64,000 nucleotides of DNA from Paragorgia papillata (lineage: Eukaryota; Cnidaria; Anthozoa; Scleralcyonacea; Coralliidae), in the NCBI GenBank assembly GCA_035771165.1, contig JAWNZC010000114.1, positions 1,533,501 to 1,597,500 on the forward strand, in the 5' to 3' direction. The notes under the pieces are model-generated. The model ran no database searches. It had not been told where the DNA came from and saw nothing but the letters and a program-made list of their open reading frames with translations. Shown here one piece after another: positions 50,101 to 61,491 of this stretch; within the stretch, counting starts at the first letter, position 1, and each line of letters opens with the position of its first letter. A program made the position numbers and the translations under genes.

Positions 50101-52276
50101 ATTAGATACTGCAAAACAATGTGCTGAAAGAATGAAAGAAATGAATAATCACTGGATTCAATACATTTTCAAACATAAATTCTAAAACGTCTACTTCTGT
50201 AATGCCTTATCCCTTTATGGGGTCAGCCTGGAGTAACAGCAGCTAGATGTCACCATCTTTTTCAGTCTTGTTCATCTAGCTGTACTTTTAGCCCCCTTAT
50301 CGCCTTCATGTCCTCCTTCACTCTGTCAATCCATAAAATTAATTGCAAATTTATTTGACTGCAAACAAAAGTGATTGTGGTACTGCACACACCTCATGGG
50401 TAAGAAGTCCTTGGAAATATTCAGAAATACTTTCTCCATAAAAGAAATAATTACTACAAAGAAGAAAATACCTAAATCCAGAAAGCAGAAAGCAAATTAG
50501 CAACCGATGATAACTGTAGCACTTGTTTTAAAACTAAACAATTCTTGTATATTGTACAGTGAAATATTAGTAGAAAGCCATTGCTGCCTAATGTAGGCTG
50601 GCTAACGTACCAGCTCAGTGTGCGAAACCATGGGAGGCTTAAACTTTGATATTTCTTATGACCAATTGAAATTATTTCATGAAAACATTTAATTTGAATG
50701 CACTGAATCTAAAATATAAAATTACAAAAATAATTATGTGCTGAGTTTCTTATTTATACACTACCATAGGTGTACTATGCACACTACAGTACCATTAGCA
50801 GTATTACAATTGATAATTTTTAAAAAATTGTAGATTTTTTATTGAAAATTGCAGAAAGCAATGTATGAAATATGAATAATTAAAAAATTTACAAAAAGAA
50901 AAATTTACCAAAGCAATGAGAGCCAGAGGACCAAGGTAAAGAATGAAGAAGAATGATCCAATCATAAACCATGTGAAAATGGAACGGATCCACCAATTCC
51001 TCCATCTATCAAATAAAATACATTTAAAATTTTAAATAAATGTTCAAATTCTCCCAACTCACTCTCATATTTGCCTTAGGCTATATAAATATGGGCAACA
51101 TTTTCTATTCCTTACATAATATTTAATTTTCTACATAACAAATAAAACAGGTCAAGAAACATTTCAGGAAATACTTTTTTCCATTTCAGGACTTACTTTG
51201 GGTTAAGGTTCGCCAGGAAGTGGTCTTTGTCTGCAGTTTGCTATAAGAAATACAGAATTATTTTTCTGCAATTTGCTATAAGAAATACAGAATTATTTTT
51301 CTGGAGAACCACACACCAAATTATCTGCATCCTGTGAAACCTCTTGTAGTTGACTCTCAGCTCCCACCTTTAATTTGCAATTCCTGACTCTGTGCTTTGG
51401 ATGTGCTCAGAACATGTTGAAACATGTCACAAAAAGGTAAAAGTCTGAGTTTTGTATCCTTGACTCAAGTGCATTGTAATTTGCAACAAATTGTATCTAA
51501 TTTTAATGACACTTACAGGCTTCCCAAATTTAGTAACTGCATGCATAAACTACAGTTTTTAAACAATTAAACTTCTTTGAAACTAAGGATAAACAGTGCA
51601 CAGGGATTTGAACCATTTCAATTGCACTGTCCTCCTAGTATTTTATTTTAGACTACAACAGAACTGGTAGCCACATTGATAGTTGCTTCGTTTCTTAAAA
51701 GTCGACTTTAATACTCCAAATTGCTTTAATTTGTTTTGAGAAAACGTGGGCTAAAAGAAGCAATATATAATAATCCTTTAATTACAACAATTTTATCAAA
51801 AACAAATATTCAAGCCTGTATCTTGTATCTTATACCAAACAATTTGAGTATAAATTATACGTTGATCTTAAAATGTAATCCCACAGTAGCTAGACAAGTG
51901 GAAAGGACAGGCCTATAAACAATATCTTGCAGCAAATGCAGCTGTCATTTCGATTATTCAAATTACTGCAAGTTAGGACACGATTGCTCCTTTCAATATC
52001 ATCTTTGATTCTTTGACGTTTATCATTAAAAAACAACACAATTCTCTTCAACAGATTGCAGAAGAGATCAACTAGTTTAGTTTTATTTGTGAGGTGAACT
52101 AAAGTTAAAGTGATTAGGATCTGGGGACACATGCTCACCTCCTGTGGTTTTATAGAATCGTTTGAGATGGTCAATGTCTCCTCAATTTTCGTTTGATCCA
52201 CTTTATCACCGTTCTGTGCCGAAAGTGCTGTATCTTTCCCTCGGCGACGAGCACTTTGAACTGTTTCTGAGGACAT
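47131..52276 (-). CDS. CDS2: Phosphatidate cytidylyltransferase (CDP-DAG synthase), 16 exons
   Basis: This ER enzyme makes CDP-diacylglycerol from phosphatidate and CTP, feeding phosphatidylinositol and cardiolipin synthesis. Exons: 52139-52276, 51197-51240, 50909-51005, 50611-50708, 50393-50471, 50060-50108, 49850-49908, 49634-49716, 49422-49477, 49169-49200, 48987-49055, 48261-48308, 48039-48143, 47810-47944, 47487-47590, 47131-47248; 437 aa (human CDS2 445). The family signature S-x-F-K-R-x4-K-D..P-G-H-G-G-x-x-D-R-x-D is perfect at residues 355-381. Hydrophilic [22 protein letters not shown] and LPWFRTLSW are also conserved, with about seven hydrophobic segments. The acidic, polar N-terminus (46 residues) is divergent. 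Vertebrate CDS1 and CDS2 are paralogues, so this is probably the single pre-duplication gene. It is head-to-head with POLR3D. Confidence 0.97.
48765..48905. repeat. Imperfect foldback in CDS intron
   Basis: aataaccttgaccattcggt + ctttatggtaaaatatta pairs with taatattttactgtaaag + acctcactctcggttatta. The loop holds gtattaacctcg / caagacctcgg. It is related in motif to the palindrome at 46513. Confidence 0.65.
50205..50345. repeat. Possible retrotransposon-like fragment
   Basis: A C/T-biased segment with aacagcagctagatgtcacc and catgtcctccttcactctg contrasts with AT-rich neighbours and resembles 3' portions of non-LTR elements. This is weak and based on composition only. Confidence 0.2.
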
Positions 52277-52881
52277 GAAGTCTTACAAAGTCTTTTGGTT
52301 CACACCAGACTGGTATTTTATCGCAAAATGGAACCACAGTACACTAATAAACACTTTCAAAGACAATACATACAGTAAAAATTATATATTCCTTGAGCTT
52401 TGCCTTGCCCAACTGAGTTTCCATTTGGGGGAGCAATGCATCGAGGATGTCTTACCACGGGGGGTGGCTAAGATTGTGTTATGAGCGCAATTTTTATTTT
52501 TTCTATAAAATAAAACTCGCCTATAATCTTTTGAAGACTATTTATAATTAAAACAAAGTCTGTTTTTTTAAATACTAATGGGTTCACTTCTGTGAGTAAG
52601 TCCTATTTGACCAAAAATTTGACTTTGGACAACTTTGCAAGCTGTTCTTCCCCCCTGTGAACTAGAAATCGGGCGTGTGAACTAGAAATCGGGCGTCTGC
52701 ACGCAGGCTACATGTGAACAAACAAGTCCTGAAATTGACAACATGGGGCCGTTGTGTGGGAGTACAAGTTTCTTAAATTACTCGTTATAGCCCCTTGGCA
52801 TATTTATATGACTATATGTCGTGAAACTGGTAAGAATATAGAGGATATTTAAGTCTTATTGTAAAAAATAAGTGGATCTTT
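52277..52881. promoter_or_regulatory. Divergent CDS/POLR3D promoter region
   Basis: This 605-bp head-to-head interval contains no repeat element, apart from a 17-bp direct repeat gtgaactagaaatcggg at 52657 and 52677. No TATA box is evident. Confidence 0.5.
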
Positions 52882-55800
52882 ATGTCAGAGAAGAAGCCAG
52901 AAGTTAAATTCACGCCGCCAAAGACAGGTGAATTTTTGCAAATTGTATTTTCTTGTTTTTGTATTTTATGAGTCCAGGTTTTCCACTGAACCTTTTTAGA
53001 CTCCTTCAAATCCATTCATCCTCTCCATCCATCTATCCCATCCATCTATCCCATCCATCAATCCATTGTGATCCATCCATCCCATCTATCCATCTTGATC
53101 CATCCATCTTGATCCATCCATCTGTCCTTCTTAATCCATCTATTCATCCCATCAATCCATCTTCATCCATCCATCTTGATCCATCCATCCATCCCATCTA
53201 TCCATCCCATCTATCCATCTTGATCCATCCATCCATCTTGATCCATCCATCCATTGTGATCCACCCACCTATCCATCTTGATCCATCCATCCATCTGTCC
53301 TTCTCAATCCATCCATTCATCCCATCTATCCATCTTTATCCATCCATCCATAGTTCTCAATCCATTCATTCATTCATCCCAATCCATCCCATCCATGCAC
53401 CCCATCCATCCATTCATTCATCTATCTTATCTATTCATCCAATGACTACCATCCATCCCATCCATTCATCCTTTCTTTGTTCCTTCCATTTATCCATCTT
53501 TCCTTCCTTCTATCCATCCATTTTTCCAGCCAGCCACACAACCACCCAAAAGAAAATTGGCCTTTAAATATTCTAGACACATCAGGAAGCTAGATCATAC
53601 TTAGCCTTGGAGAAAAAATGTTGAATCTTTCCAACCCTGTGATATTGAAAACCAACTGCTAAGAAATTAACCTGTGTGTGCATAGATTAGTTTAATTTTA
53701 TTGGTTTAATGACTTTAGGGCTGAACACCAAAAGAGGAACATCTTTATCAAGGTAAATACCATCACAACAAATAGATTTTGAAACATTAAAAAAATTGTG
53801 ACTTCATACATTTGTACTGTTCTTCTTGATTTATGAATGTATATAATAATACTCTTTTAGTGGTCGTCTTCAGTCATTACGATCTCCCCGAGATTTAACA
53901 CTTGGAGGATCTGCAAAGGTATTGTAGAGTTGGTATACCAAACCATAAATATATGAATAATTAATGAAATATAAATATATAGAAATGAGGTCTGTATAAT
54001 TCTTCATATCAATATACTTTCTCTGTTTTATTGCTACAGCGAACCTATCAGCCTACCATACCAGTCAGGAGAATCAAAGACGAGTAAGCAATAACAATGC
54101 ATGTTGATGTTTAACCCATTGCTGCCTAGGTTGTATAAAGATTTATAAGGATGTTATCTTTGACAAGTAAAATTGTCTGGCATTAGACCATCTAAAATAG
54201 ATTGTTTTTGGTCAACTCAGGGTGGAATAAGTTTACACTTAATTACTTGTTAACTCATTGTTGCATATATGCTGTCTGAGGATCTTCTCTTTGATTGAGT
54301 AAAATTCTTTAGTATTAAGGCTATTTTTGGCCATGTAAAATTGTACAGTATATGTAATTTGTAATTATTAGGATACTGTACTGTATACAACTATAATTAA
54401 TAAATATAATAATTATTATAATTATAATGTTTATTATAGACCAAAAGATGCATCAAGTGAGGTACGTTAGTTTGACGGTTTATGAGCTGTAGCACCAATC
54501 ACAACACATAACACAAAAACTGTTTTACAAAAATGAACTTTGCTTTGTTTAAATTTTTGTATCATGTTTAAATTAACCAGAATAAACCAAAGAAAGAGGG
54601 TGGTCGAGGTAGAGGAAGAGGCAGAGGGAGAGGTCGTGGCCGTGGTCGAGGTCAATCTGATGTTATTCGGTCTACATCTATCTTCTCTGAAGGCCCTGTT
54701 GGCAAGCCAAATATAGGTAAGCTTACTATGGATATTTTATCTTTAAAACATTATTGAATGAATGAATGAAAGACTTTATTTCACGAGGGTAAAACACGTG
54801 GCAGTATAAAATTACTGATAACCTTGTGGCCCTTGGTGTGCTGTACTGTACAACCCTTGCTTGAAATATTAGACAGTCCTCCTTTATGAGTACCAACCTT
54901 TTAATATTTTCAAAGTGTAAATTATCCAGGGCTTGTTGATCCCTGTGACACGCTGGTCATATCAGTGACCATAACTGCATGGTATTACTAAGACCCTTAT
55001 TGCTTCTTAAGGTGCTGGATCTAGCAGACCTAGTTATGGAGGTGGTGGTGGTGGTGGTGGTGGTGGAGGAGGAGGATTTGGCGGGGGAGACTCCAAAAAC
55101 TCAGCAATGAAGTAAGGATCGATATATAATGCTATACTATGTGATACACTATTGTGTGCTTGCATGATTTAATTGATCAGTTGCAGTTTATAAACTACGT
55201 TAGCCAACAGCTTGTTGTTATATTGCTTTGATGAAGGCCTGAATCAACAGGCTGAAAGCTTAGCAAATAAATATTAAATGTGGTGTACATTCCACAAAAC
55301 TTATCCTGAATACTATTATCACCATGCAAACTTTCAAAGAATTATATATACATAATTATATGTTGTGCTTGAGATTAATGACTTTTTTATCTAAATGAAT
55401 TTCTTTTATCACAATTGTTTTAAAAATTGTCAACTGTAATACATGTATACTGTACTGGTTTACAATGTAATTGCAAATACTGTACATTGTTATATTCTAC
55501 CAAATGGCAGATCTATATAGGCCGGTAATGTTTCCTTTTTGTATGGACCAAGCCATAAGGTTTGTGCAGTCAAGTTTGAAGACAACGTTTTTCAGTACAA
55601 ACTATGTTTGGTAAATAACTTATTTATTAATTGATTTTTTCTTTGTTTGTTTCACGTTTTCCGTCTTTTTCTTTCTTTAGATTAGAAAATAATTTTGATA
55701 CTGGAAACCCAGACAAAATCTTGGAAATGCTTCATGATGATGTAAGAGGCTATAACTGCCCTTAATTTCCGCTTAAATCCATGAATGTAACCCTTTATTG

Positions 55801-58800
55801 ATCAGGTTTCCAGGAGCTCTCCCCTTGACGAGTAAAATCGTTTGGTGTTAGCCAGAGTAAAATTGTCTGATGTGTTAGCCATAGTAAAATTGTCTGGCGT
55901 TAGCCAGAGTAGAATTAATAAGTAGACAAAAAGCAACTGTGGCCAGTAAAGGGTTAAAGGATTCTTTCTAATATAATATACAAACGAATTTTTGAAGTAA
56001 ATAATATCTACAAAAAGACTTTTGATATTATGATTGATAAACTATACTCTTGTTTTACTCATGGACTACACAGGGAGAAATGGAGATGGATGAAGATAAA
56101 CTTGAATGTGGAATGTTACCAATTCAACTACCATTAGCTTTTCATGACCGCATAAAAGAGGAAGAAGAAGAGATTACATCTTTATTTAAAAGTAAGAGAA
56201 CGTATACTAAATGTTGGTTAGTATTGATTGTATTTTCAGCTCGGAGTTTAGTTCTTGCTGCATGTACAAGCTGCTGTTAGTTAGACTAGTATTTTCAGCT
56301 CGGAGTTTGTAAAGTTTTGTTAGTTCCTACTGTACAAGCTGTCGTTAGTTAGTATAGTACTTTCAGCTTGGAGTTTGTAAAGTTTTGTTAGTTCTTGCTC
56401 TACAAGCTGTCGTTAGTTAGTATAGTACTTTCAGCTTGGAGTTTGTAAAGTTCTGTTAGTTCTTACTGTGCAAGCTGTCCTTACTTAAAACTCAGAAAAT
56501 TGTAAACTATAGAATGCTAGCTATGGTCCCATATTTTATATATGTATATTATACTTGCATACTATTGTAGTCTAGACATAGTATAGTATAACAATCGAAA
56601 TATAGTAAGGTTAGATATACTGCCGAAACAGAGAACGTAGGAGTCTAACGTTTCGAGCGAAGGCCTTTCGTCAGAGAGACGTTTGGTGGACGTAATCGTC
56701 TGTTACAAAAACGTCTGTTACATTACACCAAGCTCGCAAACGTACCACATGCACTACATGTATACGTACAACTTATCACAGTATAGTATGTTGTACTATA
56801 TATATTATTCTGTATCATACATTCTGTCATTCTTTATACAACACAGCTGAATCAATGGAAACTGATGAAAAGAAACCGTTTGTCAAACCTGTCGCAATGC
56901 CCATGAAAAAGAAAACTTTAGACGAGCAAGAAATGACATGTGAAAGACTTTTTGCAACCAGTGATACGGTACTGAAACTGGATTAAAGTAATTTTGGAAA
57001 AGGAATTGTGCATGAGACCGCTTGCGTTAAGTTGTGAGACCTTACGTTACATTTTGAGACCTTGCGTTAAGTTGTGAGACCTTACGTTACATTTTGAGAC
57101 CTTGCGTTACGTTATGAGACCTTACGTTACATTGTGAGACCCTACGTTACATTGTGAGACCTTACGTTACGTTGTGGGACTTTGCGTTACATTGTGAGAC
57201 CTTCCGTTACATTGTGAGACCTTACGTTACATTGTGAGACCTTGCGTTACATTGTGAGACCTTCCGTTACATTGTGAGACCTTCCGTTACATTGTGAGAC
57301 CTTACGTTACATTGTGAGATCTTACGTTACATTGTGAGACCTTACATTACATTGTGAGACCTTCCGTTACATTGTGAGACCTTCCGTTACATTGTGAGAC
57401 CTTCCGTTACATTGTGAGACCTTACGTTACATTGTGAGATCTTACGTTACATTGTAAGACCTTCCGTTACATTGTGAGACCTTACGTTACATTGTGAGAC
57501 CTTGCGTTACATTGTGAGACCTTACGTTACATTGTGAGACCTTACGTTACATTGTGAGACCTTACGTTACGTTGTGAGACCTTGCGTTACATTGTAAGAC
57601 CTTACGTTACATTGTGAGACCTTACGTTACGTTGTGACATCTTACGTTACATTGTGAGATCTTACGTTACATTGTGAGATCTTACGTTACATTGCGAGAC
57701 CTTGCATTACATTGTGAAACCTCACGTTACATTATGAGATCTTACGTTACGTTGTGAGATCTTACGTTACATTGTGAGACCTTACGTTACATTATGAGAC
57801 TTTACGTTACATTGTCAGATCTTACAGTACATTGTGAGACTTTACGTTACATTCAGACTTTACGTTACATTACATTACATTACATTACATTACATTACAT
57901 TACATTACATTACATAATGTTACATGGTTAGACCTTAATACGTTACATTGTATGACCTACTTCGTGAGACCTTAATTATTTTTAAGACTACTTTAAAATA
58001 CGAGAGTTTTTTATTATATGTGCACCTATTTATTTAGAAAAAGAAAGAACAGTTGTTATTCTTCCAATTTCCTGATTCTCTACCAACCAAAGTGTTTGAA
58101 GATGAACAAACACAGACAAAGGTAGTCACTCTCAACAAAAACATTTTGTCATTTATGTTATTTTCATTTTGTGACAAAAGGGAGCTTAATCCAAAGTAGC
58201 CTGGTACCCTGGCCCAATCAAAGAATATGGGCCAGGTAACCACTAAAGACTTCTGCTTTCCTATTGGTTGAATTTTCGCGCGTTTTTATTGGCTATGAGT
58301 GAAATTGCAATCGTCATAAGTGGATTTAGCCCTGATGACGCGAGAAAGAGATTAGTGGTTACCTGGCCCATATTTCTTTTGAAATTGGGCCAGGGTACCA
58401 GGCTAAATCCAAAGTAACGGCAATCCAAAGTTCAGTATCTAGCAGAAACCACGAATCATTTACGTAGTATTGAATACTTAAAGTATAATGTTTTTCGACA
58501 TCCAAAAGCTTATAGAGTTCTAAAAGGATTTTGTCGCAGATAGTTTGAAGTCAAACTCAACTAACAGGTTTCGCTGCATGTTTCACGAGTTCAATTCTCT
58601 TTTACAGAGCGACAAAAAATCCCTTTATCTTAAAGATATTTCCGAAGGCTACATTGGAAAGATTCAGGTTCATAAATCAGGCAAAACAAGGTATATATGT
58701 CTGCTGCAAGCATGCTGTATTGTCAAATACTTGTAGTCTATTGGACGAATCCTTAACTTTTAATAAATAACAATCTTACTGTCAACTTTACTACTCTATA

Positions 58801-59334
58801 CGTGTAAATCTGTATTGAAGAATATTATAAAAAGTATTATATCCTGTTCAATTTTCTAATCGATTTAATTTTTCTGTAGTTTATCCAGACTTATTTTTTC
58901 TCTATAATCGATTTAATTTTTCTGTATTTATCCAGACTTATTCTAGGTGGTGTAGCTTTAGATGTTTCCATGGGAACACCTTGCAACTTTTTACAGGTAA
59001 ATATTTATGGTAACAGCATTTTTAATGTCATTATTTTGTGCATATATCTTCTTTGTGTCTGTATGTTGTTCTTATAATTAAAAGATGATAAATAAATATA
59101 TAAATAAATAAGTAAATAAATAAATAGATAAGTAAATTATTGTTTTTTGGAAATGGAAAGGGAGCGATGAGTAGACGTCATCTTGAGATGAGTTTTCGTT
59201 CTGATTTTTAGGATCTTGTTTCAGTTCATACTGAGGAAGAAAAAAAGTCAATGCTAACTCTTGGTCACGTCAAACAAAGACTTGTATGTACTCCGGACTT
59301 TGAAGAATTACTTAAAGGCGACAATAGAACTTAA
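52882..59334 (+). CDS. POLR3D: RNA polymerase III subunit RPC4, 14 exons
   Basis: RPC4 pairs with RPC5 (RPC53/37 in yeast) and acts in Pol III initiation, termination and reinitiation on tRNA and 5S genes. Exons: 52882-52927, 53719-53752, 53861-53918, 54040-54083, 54440-54461, 54581-54716, 55012-55111, 55681-55741, 56074-56191, 56847-56968, 58038-58121, 58608-58690, 58936-58996, 59212-59334; 363 aa in frame (human 398). The diagnostic C-terminal beta-barrel half reads [40 protein letters not shown] and [20 protein letters not shown]. The N-terminal half has an Arg/Gly-rich block (about residues 74-93) and a run of 12 glycines in exon 7, as in other RPC4 proteins. Many introns hold repeats, including a 950-bp satellite in intron 10. 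Confidence 0.96.
52995..53530 (+). repeat. (ATCC)n-rich array in POLR3D intron 1
   Basis: Imperfect atccatccatct, cttgatccatcc and catcccatct units run over about 530 bp with a longer-period order. It is open in one frame as a Ser/Ile/His/Pro repeat but has no homology to a protein. Confidence 0.95.
54105..54330. repeat. Dispersed gtaaaattgtctggcattag repeat
   Basis: taacccattgctgcc followed by tgacaagtaaaattgtctgg and ggcattagac recurs at 55790-55955 (three tandem copies of the core). Partial copies lie at 24770-24850, 34440-34500 and 39210-39270. The copy spans POLR3D intron 4. Confidence 0.6.
55790..55955. repeat. Dispersed gtaaaattgtctggcgttag repeat, tandem core
   Basis: The element opens aaccctttattgatcagg, has ccttgacgagtaaaatcg and then three cores of gtaaaattgtctg..gttagcca. 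It closes near gtaaagggttaaagg, the near-inverse of its opening. Confidence 0.6.
56213..56490 (+). repeat. 73-bp tandem repeat in POLR3D intron 9
   Basis: Four units share ttttcagctcggagtttgta, tgttagttc and acaagctgtcgttagttag. The first is degenerate. It begins about 20 bp after the exon 9 donor. Confidence 0.85.
56590..56692. mobile_element. Foldback MITE family 4, half copy
   Basis: It has acaatcgaaatatagtaagg through cgaaggcctttcgtcagaga, then stops. The complementary arm found at 15357-15601 and 33529-33716 is missing, so this is a truncated copy in POLR3D intron 9. Confidence 0.75.
57010..57915 (+). repeat. 20-bp satellite in POLR3D intron 10
   Basis: About 42 head-to-tail copies of cttacgttacattgtgagac occur with few substitutions. 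A short acatt pentanucleotide run follows (57860-57913). It takes up most of the 1069-bp intron. Confidence 0.97.
58193..58406. mobile_element. Mutator-like MITE in POLR3D intron 11
   Basis: The inverted arms agcctggtaccctggcccaa and tatgggccaggtaaccacta pair with their complements at 58350-58406. Flanking aatccaaagta on both sides is a probable 11-bp target duplication. It is non-coding. Confidence 0.75.
58860..58945 (+). repeat. Duplicated splice-acceptor region of POLR3D exon 13
   Basis: A block of about 48 bp (tcgatttaatttttctgta, tttatccagactta) occurs twice in tandem. Only the second copy continues into the coding sequence (ccag|acttattctagg). The first is followed by ttttttctctata. 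Confidence 0.75.
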
Positions 59335-59414
59335 AGAGGGCATGTTTTAGGTCGGAGATTGGCTATATACTTTCCTCTTAAAACATTTATCCTCATTTAC
59401 ATGTATAATCTTAA

Positions 59415-60009
59415 GCCCTGTTTACACGGCCAAAATTTAAGCACGCTTAAGTTAAGCGTGCTTAAAATGCGCCACCTTGGTACGTTTACACGGTCATTTA
59501 ATAATCCCTTACTAAAACACGTACACCATTATTCAACATGGCGGACGAGCTATATTTTTGGTTTTGGAAGCTTCGTATGGGTATAGCGTGCGTCAAAGAA
59601 CGACGGAAGACATCGGTACACGAGAAAGAGTAATAGCTAAAAGAAACAAACAAACAAACAAACAAACAAACAAACAAACAAACAAACAAACAAACAAACA
59701 AACAAACAAACAAACAAACAAACAAAGGAACAAAGAATAGCGAGATGGAAGCTTCTAAAGCAGGGCAAAAAAATGCATTTTATCGTATTAATAACACCGT
59801 ATTAATAGCAAGCGTTTTTCAATCCCGTTGCGTTTACACGGCCAAGTTAAGTGCGATTAACTGATCGTGCTCAGTTTAATCTACCTCCTTGAGGTGGTGC
59901 AAACTAACCGGGATTAATTTACGCCGATCTGTTTACACGGACATTTTAAGCCTGCTTAAAGTCAGATGTGGCTCAGATCCCGCTTAAATTTTGGCCGTGT
60001 AAACAGGGC
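59415..60009. mobile_element. piggyBac-like MITE, 595 bp
   Basis: Perfect 28-bp inverted ends begin gccctgtttacacggccaaa. Both ends are flanked by TTAA (59411-59414 and 60010-60013), the piggyBac target site. The interior carries a (CAAA)n microsatellite (59644-59725), a second tttacacggccaagtta block and no long frame. It lies downstream of POLR3D. Confidence 0.75.
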
Positions 60010-60555
60010 TTAAGTATGTAAACTTTTTATATGTTTCCGATACGAGGTCTCCGTATTCAAACGAAAACGGATTAGTGTGCCTGACATGGCGTGAAAGTCA
60101 TTGTGCATTTTTTTCTAAATAATTTAGTCCAAGTGTGTGATATTCACCATAATTTTCAAGAATCATGTTGACTTGAATTTCATCGCCAGTGTTTTTTTCA
60201 AGTTTGCATCCTAGTGACACTGTTCCTTTAAAAAAAACGATGCTCCTGAATTCTGGATGAAAGGACGACGTGTAGGCAGTGACGATCTAGGCTCGACTTC
60301 CAACAGCACTCGAGAACAAGCAGATTACACTTTTAAAATAGTTTACTGCAAAGTGTACGAATATAGATGTTGACACGACTTCAACATTTCAGGAAGCATC
60401 AACCTCTGCGTCCTGTTGTCCAAATCTTTGGTTTAAATAACCATATTATACCGCCAGCCCACAGTCTTCCTCAGTGCCGAATTAAACTGAAGGCTACCTC
60501 ATCTCCCTTAAAATTCAAATTTGCTATACACAAGCAATATGCGCAGAACGGGTCA

Positions 60556-60750
60556 AGCATCGTGCATAATGAGTATTATGTGTTACCGAGGGAAGGTTAC
60601 ATACTTTGCTATTGTGAAATGAAATCACTTGGAATTCTACATGTTTGGTGTTGTGGGTAGAAACACGCACAAGCTTCCTTTGAGTTAAGCCCATGTTTTC
60701 ATAATAGCAAAGATATGTAACCTTTTCTGATAACTCATTATGCACATGTG
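60556..60750. mobile_element. Foldback element
   Basis: The arms gtgcataatgagt + ggaaggttacatactttgct and their complement at 60700-60748 enclose about 90 bp. It is non-coding. Confidence 0.6.
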
Positions 60751-60939
60751 ACGTAAAAAGTTGTGCATTTGCATATCAAACAAGCTGGAATATCTCAAAA
60801 ACGAAGCAAGGAAACCAAAAACTACAAAAGATGTTATTTTATCATTTTAAATGTTCTTTTCAATAAGACAAACTTAATTTTCGAGTCATATGCCCTTTAA
60901 AGTCTCAAACACTGGTCCTGATTGGCTAGAATTAAGCAC

Positions 60940-61430
60940 TAATCATGATTAGCATATACCTCGCAGGTGAATAGTGCTTTTCGCGCAATCTGATTGGTTC
61001 CTCTAGCTCGGGATATCCTGCACTATTCACCTGCAGGCAAAACAAGATGGCGACCAGTTTTGCTTTGTTTACCGAGGCAGGAGATTTTGTTGATAAACAA
61101 GGCTGATGTAGTAGAATAACGAGAAAAGTCAACAAAATTAAGTAGAAGAGTGTCCACAGGTATGTTTCTTTACAATTTTCTAGCCATTAATATATTCAAA
61201 AGCTGTAAAAACTGTTTTGTCGACAAATAATTAATTGAGTACACCGAGTTGCTGGCGGCCGACGGCGACGGCCGTGTCTTGTTTATACTCTTGTATAAAC
61301 ATACCGAAAATATATAAGAATGTTAAACTTGTTATTTCATTTATGAGGTATATGCTAAAACAATTATTCACCTCAGTGTCGGTGAATAGTGTGGATATTC
61401 ACCTCCACTTCGGTGAATAATTGTTAATTA
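60940..61430. repeat. Foldback family 3-like region
   Basis: gcaggtgaatagtgc / gcactattcacctgca form a hairpin at 60963-61035, followed by caagatggcgacc. A second hairpin of caattattcacc and gtgaataattg lies at 61360-61424. It is related to 6960-7250. Confidence 0.55.
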
Positions 61431-61491
61431 AAGTTAATCACTTTTTTATACAACCGGGCCCAGGTCCATTTCGGCATTTACATTGGTTAGT

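Noticed and set aside
52953..53567. 204-codon Ser/Ile/His/Pro-repeat frame
   Set aside because: It is an (ATCC)n array inside POLR3D intron 1 with no homology; the spliced gene explains the region.
57010..57915. Regular repeats considered as a CRISPR-like array
   Set aside because: Units are contiguous without unique spacers, and the host is eukaryotic; it is a satellite.
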